This document shows, in pieces, positions 59,888-64,000 of a stretch of 64,000 nucleotides of DNA (its first letter is position 1; every line of letters starts with the position of its first letter). The stretch spans positions 62,001-126,000 of IMG/VR virus record IMGVR_UViG_3300021425_000008; one strand, written 5' to 3'. The notes beneath the pieces are model-generated. The model was not told the origin of the DNA and made no database searches. It saw only the letters and a list, made by a program, of their open reading frames with translations. This DNA comes from a virus. The position numbers and the translations under genes were made by a program.

Positions 59888-62020
59888 ATGATCAACTACG
59901 AAATCAAGTCACAACTCGCTAAACTCCTTGCCACTGAGAACATGGTGGTGGAGAACGCCAATGTGGAGACTGCACAGTTTGATGTGGAACGTCGAGTTCT
60001 GACTCTCCCGATGTGGAAGAGGGCATCCAACACTGTATACGATATGCTCGTGGGTCACGAGGTTGGTCATGCATTGTATACACCTAATGACTGGTCATGG
60101 GAAGATCGTATTCCTAAACAGTTTGTCAACGTGACTGAAGATGCACGTATTGAGAAACTGATGAAACGTCGATATCCAGGACTGTCTAAGAGTTTCTATC
60201 AAGGATACAAAGAACTTGCTGAAGATGATTTCTTTGATCTTGAGAACAATGATCTTGATTCTTTCAATTTGGCTGACCGTGCCAACCTTTACTACAAGAT
60301 TGGTAACTTCGTAGATATTCCCTTCACTGAAGAAGAGAAGAAGTATGTTGAGATGATGGGTGAGACAGAAACCTTTGCTGATGCAGTGATGGTTGCTGAA
60401 GAGATCTATAAGTTCTGTAAGGTTCAGAGTCAAAAGGAAGAGAGTGTTGATGTTCCTCTGTCGGGTAATGGATCTGGTGAAGGAATGACTCACGAAGAGA
60501 TGCTTGATGAAGCACAACGTCGTGAAGTTGAAAACGGAGAGGGTGAAGAAGACTTTGGTGAACTGGAAGATCTTTCTGAAGGTCGCTCAAAACCACAATC
60601 AACGACTGCTCCAGAACCCGAAGTTCAAACTGACGACATCTTTGAATCTGGTAAAGAAGAATTCAACGGTGGTGTACAACGTGGTGGTCGTGACTTCAAC
60701 TATCTTGAGGTACCAAAGGTCGATGTTGATAAGATTGTAATCTCTAACAAGCAGATTCATCAGGAATTGAATGATCATTGGATCGATCAATTGACACCTA
60801 AAGAGTATTACTGTGCATATACAGAGACAACAAAGATGACACATCCACGAGACTTTGGTCCTGTTGATGCTGAGTACGATCAATACAAGAAGTCTTCTCA
60901 GAAAGAAGTCAACTATCTCGTGAAAGAGTTTGAGTGTAAGAAGTCTGCAGATGCATACTCTCGGTCATTCTCTTCTAAGACTGGTACTCTGGATTGTTCT
61001 AAACTTCATACCTACAAGTATAACGAAGATCTTTTCAGAAAAGTGAATGTCATTCCTGATGGTAAGAATCATGGTCTGATCTTTATTCTTGATTGGTCAG
61101 GATCTATGGGTGACTGTCTGATGGAAACTATGAAGCAACTGTTCAATTTGATTCAGTTCTGCAGTAAGGTCAACATTCCTTTTGATGTGTATGCATTCAC
61201 AAACAACTATCAGAAGAGTGAGGATTATTTTTCTTATACTGAAAGTCCTATTCAGGAAGTCAAAGAGTATGACATGATCATCAGCCCAGACTTCAGTCTT
61301 CTTCACTTCTTCACCAGTGATGTGAACAAGAAACAGCTTGATCAACAAATGAGGAATCTGTATCGTATTGCATATTCCATTGTACGTTGGTCTAACTACT
61401 CTATTCCTGTCGGTTACAATCTCTCAGGTACTCCTCTGAATGAGGCTATCGTATGTCTTTATCAACTTATCCCTCAGTTCAAGACGAAACATAAAGTCCA
61501 GAAGATCAATACCGTGATTCTGACTGATGGTGAAGCAAATGTTCTCCCCTTCTATAAAGTCAACAATTACTACGATGATGGACGTATGGGTTCAGGACGT
61601 GTGTACATGGGCGACTTCATTCGCAATCGTAAGACTGGACACACTTACAAGGTTGAGGGTTCTTTTCACAAGTTCACTGAAGTTCTTCTCGAAGACCTTA
61701 AGACGATGAATCCTGGTGTGAATATTATTGGTTTCCGTCTCGCCAGTAATAGTGACTTCAAAGGATTTGTTCGACGGTATGATGACACCATGACCGAAGA
61801 GTCCTACAGGAAGATCAAAAAGAACAAGTCTGTTGCAATCAAGACCAGTGGATATACTTCTTACTTTGGTATTCTTTCATCTTCTCTTGACAACGACATT
61901 GAGTTTGATGTTGAGGATGGTGCAAGTAAAGCAAAAATCCGATCTGCTTTTGTTAAAAATCTTAATGCAAAGTCTCTAAATAGAAAGGTATTAAGTCAGT
62001 TTGTAGATATCATCAGTTGA
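59888..62020 (+). CDS. VWA-domain protein with N-terminal HExxH (CobT-like)
   Basis: 710 aa. Residues 57-61 are HEVGH in VGHEVGHALYTP, an HExxH zinc motif, followed by VNVTEDARIEKLM (Glu84 or Glu89 as possible third ligand). An acidic low-complexity linker (about residues 175-255) precedes a VWA domain with a complete MIDAS: DWSGS (about 402-406), SGT at about 520, and LTDGEAN at about 545. VWA proteins of this layout work with MoxR/CobS-type AAA+ ATPases, and such an ATPase is the next gene. In cyanophages it is often called CobT- or peptidase-like; cobalt chelation is not shown by the sequence. Confidence 0.75.
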   Translation: MINYEIKSQLAKLLATENMVVENANVETAQFDVERRVLTLPMWKRASNTVYDMLVGHEVGHALYTPNDWSWEDRIPKQFVNVTEDARIEKLMKRRYPGLSKSFYQGYKELAEDDFFDLENNDLDSFNLADRANLYYKIGNFVDIPFTEEEKKYVEMMGETETFADAVMVAEEIYKFCKVQSQKEESVDVPLSGNGSGEGMTHEEMLDEAQRREVENGEGEEDFGELEDLSEGRSKPQSTTAPEPEVQTDDIFESGKEEFNGGVQRGGRDFNYLEVPKVDVDKIVISNKQIHQELNDHWIDQLTPKEYYCAYTETTKMTHPRDFGPVDAEYDQYKKSSQKEVNYLVKEFECKKSADAYSRSFSSKTGTLDCSKLHTYKYNEDLFRKVNVIPDGKNHGLIFILDWSGSMGDCLMETMKQLFNLIQFCSKVNIPFDVYAFTNNYQKSEDYFSYTESPIQEVKEYDMIISPDFSLLHFFTSDVNKKQLDQQMRNLYRIAYSIVRWSNYSIPVGYNLSGTPLNEAIVCLYQLIPQFKTKHKVQKINTVILTDGEANVLPFYKVNNYYDDGRMGSGRVYMGDFIRNRKTGHTYKVEGSFHKFTEVLLEDLKTMNPGVNIIGFRLASNSDFKGFVRRYDDTMTEESYRKIKKNKSVAIKTSGYTSYFGILSSSLDNDIEFDVEDGASKAKIRSAFVKNLNAKSLNRKVLSQFVDIIS

Positions 62021-62031
62021 GCCAGTCGGAC

Positions 62032-62076
62032 AACTGTCCCATCCGCCACCCCACAAGGGTGGTTTTCGTATATTAT
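62032..62076 (+). promoter_or_regulatory. Shared promoter type, copy 2 (CobS-like gene)
   Basis: AACTGTCC at 62032-62039 and TATTATAGCT from 62071: the same 39-nt offset as upstream of the VWA gene, and the same 28 nt to the ATG. A terminator lies between its two boxes. Confidence 0.6.
62046..62066 (+). terminator. Terminator after the VWA gene
   Basis: CCACCC, loop CACAA, GGGTGG, then TTTT. It is located between the two elements of the next promoter. Confidence 0.7.
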
Positions 62077-62098
62077 AGCTTTGTTGAGACAAATCATC

Positions 62099-63160
62099 AT
62101 GGCACTATCCACTTCTTCTATCGTCGCTTCCCTTCAAGATACTTTCGGACCTGAGGTTACTACTGGTGACATTCGTGGATGGTGTGCCATGAATGACATG
62201 AGCTATCAGACCGTCACCAAGAAACTCAATGAGTACAAGGTTGGTCGTGGTAAATGGAACCTCACCGTTCAAGAAAAACTCGAACAGAACTATCAAGCTC
62301 CTGCAGCTCTTCCCACAATCGAACAAGACCTTATCCCTCAAAAAGATGATTCCTTCGTCAAGTTTGGTAACTTCTCTGATATTAAAAAAATTATTCAGTC
62401 CCGTCTTTTCTACCCTACGTTTATCACGGGTCTCTCGGGCAATGGTAAAACGTTCCTTGTCGAACAGGCGTGTGCCCAACTCAAAAGGGAACTGATTCGT
62501 GTCAACATTACTATCGAGACTGACGAAGATGACCTTATTGGTGGCTTCCGTCTGGTTAATGGTGAAACTGTTTGGCATAACGGTCCAGTCATCGAGGCTC
62601 TGGAACGTGGAGCAGTACTTCTTCTAGACGAGGTTGACCTGGCTTCTAACAAGATCCTGTGTCTTCAGTCTATTCTCGAAGGTAAGGGTGTCTTTCTGAA
62701 GAAGATCGGTCGATTCGTCAAACCTGCTAACGGTTTCCAAGTCATCGCCACTGCCAACACCAAGGGTAAGGGTTCTGACGATGGTCGGTTCATCGGTACT
62801 AACGTTCTGAACGAAGCATTCCTTGAACGTTTCTGTGTGACCTTCGAACAGTCCTATCCGACTCCTTCTACAGAACAGAAGATTCTTGAGTCTGATTGTG
62901 ATGACAAGGAATTCTGTAAGCACTTGGTTGACTGGGCAGACATCATCCGCAAGACCTTCTATGATGGTGGTATTGATGAGATCATCTCCACCCGTCGTCT
63001 GGTTCACATCGTCCGTGCATACTCTATCTTTGGTGACAAAGCCAAAGCACTTCAGGTTTGTATCAATCGTTTCGATGATGAAACTAAAGCTGCATTCTTG
63101 GAACTCTATGACAAAGTTGATGTAGATTTCCAAATGATTGACACTACGGAGGAATCTTGA
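62099..63160 (+). CDS. cobS: CobS/MoxR-type AAA+ ATPase
   Basis: 353 aa from the ATG at 62099; an in-frame TTG at 62081 lies at the expected transcription start and is rejected. The N-terminal helical domain (DIRGWCAMNDMSYQTVTKKL) is followed by Walker A GLSGNGKT (111-118), Walker B LLLDEVDLAS (about residue 174), ATANTKGKG (sensor 1) and FLERFCVTF. This is the protein called CobS in cyanophages, after the cobaltochelatase ATPase subunit. A general MoxR-type remodelling role with the VWA partner is equally consistent with the sequence. Confidence 0.85.
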   Translation: MALSTSSIVASLQDTFGPEVTTGDIRGWCAMNDMSYQTVTKKLNEYKVGRGKWNLTVQEKLEQNYQAPAALPTIEQDLIPQKDDSFVKFGNFSDIKKIIQSRLFYPTFITGLSGNGKTFLVEQACAQLKRELIRVNITIETDEDDLIGGFRLVNGETVWHNGPVIEALERGAVLLLDEVDLASNKILCLQSILEGKGVFLKKIGRFVKPANGFQVIATANTKGKGSDDGRFIGTNVLNEAFLERFCVTFEQSYPTPSTEQKILESDCDDKEFCKHLVDWADIIRKTFYDGGIDEIISTRRLVHIVRAYSIFGDKAKALQVCINRFDDETKAAFLELYDKVDVDFQMIDTTEES

Positions 63161-63164
63161 TAGA

Positions 63165-63617
63165 ATGAACTCATGGTCCCTATTGTATGATGAACTCATG
63201 AGTGATGATGAATGGGTGAAAGAAAACGGGGGGTATGAATATACTCCTCTCACCGAATCTTCTACGGGTAACGTAGATATCCACACAAATTATGAAATGA
63301 CATTGAACATTGATAACGCTAATGGTTTCTGGAAATATCAGGAAGATGTAATCCTCAAGGAGATCCGTGACTATCTTGGTGGTACGTATAAAGCACATTA
63401 TGCTAACGACAACAAGACTCAGACACTGGATCTGATTGATAGTATTGGTGACTCAGAAGCATTCTGTCGATCCAACGCAATCAAATATCTCTCACGGTTT
63501 GGTAAGAAGGACGGCAAGTCTAAACTTGACATCCTCAAAGCAATCCACTACTGTATTCTCCTCTATCATTTCTCTGGCATCAATAAGCAACCAAAAGGTA
63601 ATTATGAAACTTTCTGA
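63165..63617 (+). CDS. DUF3310-like protein
   Basis: 150 aa from the ATG at 63165 (GGAGG at 63149-63153). The C-terminal half, with AHYANDNKTQTLDLIDSIGD, AFCRSNAIKYLSRFGKKDGK and LDILKAIHYCILL, follows the DUF3310 pattern of small phage proteins of unknown function. The N-terminal half (DDEWVKENGGYEYTPL) is not recognised. The stop overlaps gp45 by 14 nt. Confidence 0.7.
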   Translation: MNSWSLLYDELMSDDEWVKENGGYEYTPLTESSTGNVDIHTNYEMTLNIDNANGFWKYQEDVILKEIRDYLGGTYKAHYANDNKTQTLDLIDSIGDSEAFCRSNAIKYLSRFGKKDGKSKLDILKAIHYCILLYHFSGINKQPKGNYETF

Positions 63618-64000
63618 ATCTACTGTATCTCTCCTGAAGAACTTCTCTTCGATCAATCAGTCTATCCTGTTCAAGGAAGGACAGAAGTTGCGTTCAATTT
63701 CAGTGATGAAGAACATCCTGGTTGAAGCCAATGTGTCTGAAGAGTTCCCTAAAGACTTCGGTATCTACGATCTGAACCAGTTCCTCAATGGACTGTCTCT
63801 TCACTCCTCTCCTGATCTTGACTTTGACAATGATCAGTATGTTGTAATCAAGGAAGGTCGTTCTCGTTCTAAGTATTTCTTTGCAGATCCTTCTGTGATT
63901 GTTGCACCTCCTGAGAAAGAGATCACTCTTCCGACTGAGGATGTTTGTTTCCAACTGACCAGTCAACAACTGGAGAAACTGAAGAAAGCTGCATCTGTCT
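63604..64000 (+). CDS. 45: Sliding clamp gp45 (5' part, partial)
   Basis: 132 residues are visible before the window ends. MKLSESTVSLLKNFSSINQS, then ISVMKNILVEANVSEEFPKD and FGIYDLNQFLNGLSLHSSPD, align with T4 gp45 (228 aa; MKLS..T..LLKNFA.IN start, YDLN.FL.. motif, ADPS.VVAP). gp45 is the trimeric DNA polymerase processivity clamp and, in T4, the activator of gp55-dependent late transcription, so both factors are encoded here. Confidence 0.92.
   Translation, partial: MKLSESTVSLLKNFSSINQSILFKEGQKLRSISVMKNILVEANVSEEFPKDFGIYDLNQFLNGLSLHSSPDLDFDNDQYVVIKEGRSRSKYFFADPSVIVAPPEKEITLPTEDVCFQLTSQQLEKLKKAASV

Noticed and set aside
62624-63286. 220-codon open frame on the - strand
   Set aside because: Fully antisense to the AAA+ gene and the following gene, which have clear family motifs; no - strand ribosome-binding site or promoter was seen.
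1-64000. CRISPR arrays, insertion sequences, integrase or attachment sites
   Set aside because: None seen. The nine-copy element at 691-5979 is spaced by genes, has conserved promoter boxes and no spacer-repeat regularity.

Overview
The window is a 64-kb piece of a T4-like myovirus of marine cyanobacteria (a cyanophage of the Synechococcus/Prochlorococcus type). The evidence is a contiguous T4 virion module (gp25, gp6, gp8, gp13 to gp23), T4 recombination and late-transcription genes (uvsY, uvsW, gp55, gp47, gp46, gp45), and markers usual in cyanophages: a CobS-like ATPase, a DUF3110 protein, and DUF4815 and YHYH structural proteins. Every supported gene lies on the + strand. I see no tRNA, rRNA, CRISPR array or insertion sequence.

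Layout. (1) 1-6.2 kb: about 24 tiny, mostly unknown genes, punctuated by nine copies of one promoter cassette, GTTAGTAACCTC...TATAGT, with a fixed 23-nt offset between its boxes. This looks like an early-gene takeover block. (2) 6.2-9.3 kb: a structured non-coding stretch, a DxD glycosyltransferase behind a perfect sigma70 promoter, a terminator that contains the next promoter, then a zinc-ribbon membrane protein, a very basic 48-aa protein and a SET-domain protein in overlapping order. (3) 9.3-37.6 kb: baseplate and neck genes (gp25, gp6, a 4033-residue protein in the gp7 position, a cupredoxin-like tail protein, gp8, a 2567-residue DUF4815 protein, gp13, gp14, gp15). (4) 37.6-43.3 kb: terminase small and large subunits, separated by a 3.4-kb insert that includes a protein with a T4-like capsid-targeting peptide. 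(5) 43.4-52.3 kb: sheath, tube, portal, prohead core, protease, scaffold and major capsid protein, ending in a strong terminator. (6) 52.3-59.5 kb: tail completion-like protein, UvsY, UvsW, late sigma factor gp55 and the gp47/gp46 nuclease. (7) 59.5-64 kb: a VWA protein with an HExxH motif, a MoxR/CobS-type AAA+ ATPase, a DUF3310 protein and the start of the sliding clamp gp45.

Regulation is readable directly. The small genes use the nine-copy cassette. Structural genes and uvsW are preceded by a T4-late box (TATAAATA or a close variant) 14-38 nt before the start codon, and the window also encodes gp55, the factor known to read such boxes. gp55, the glycosyltransferase and the zinc-ribbon gene have host-type sigma70 promoters. 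The VWA and CobS-like genes share a third promoter type with identical internal spacing.

The most notable signals are: beta-rich sequence modules shared between unrelated baseplate and neck proteins; a tail protein with a complete type-1 copper ligand set; a histone-tail-like basic peptide translationally coupled to a SET-domain protein; the HExxH-VWA plus AAA+ pair under a matched promoter; and the CTS-bearing cargo gene between the terminase subunits.
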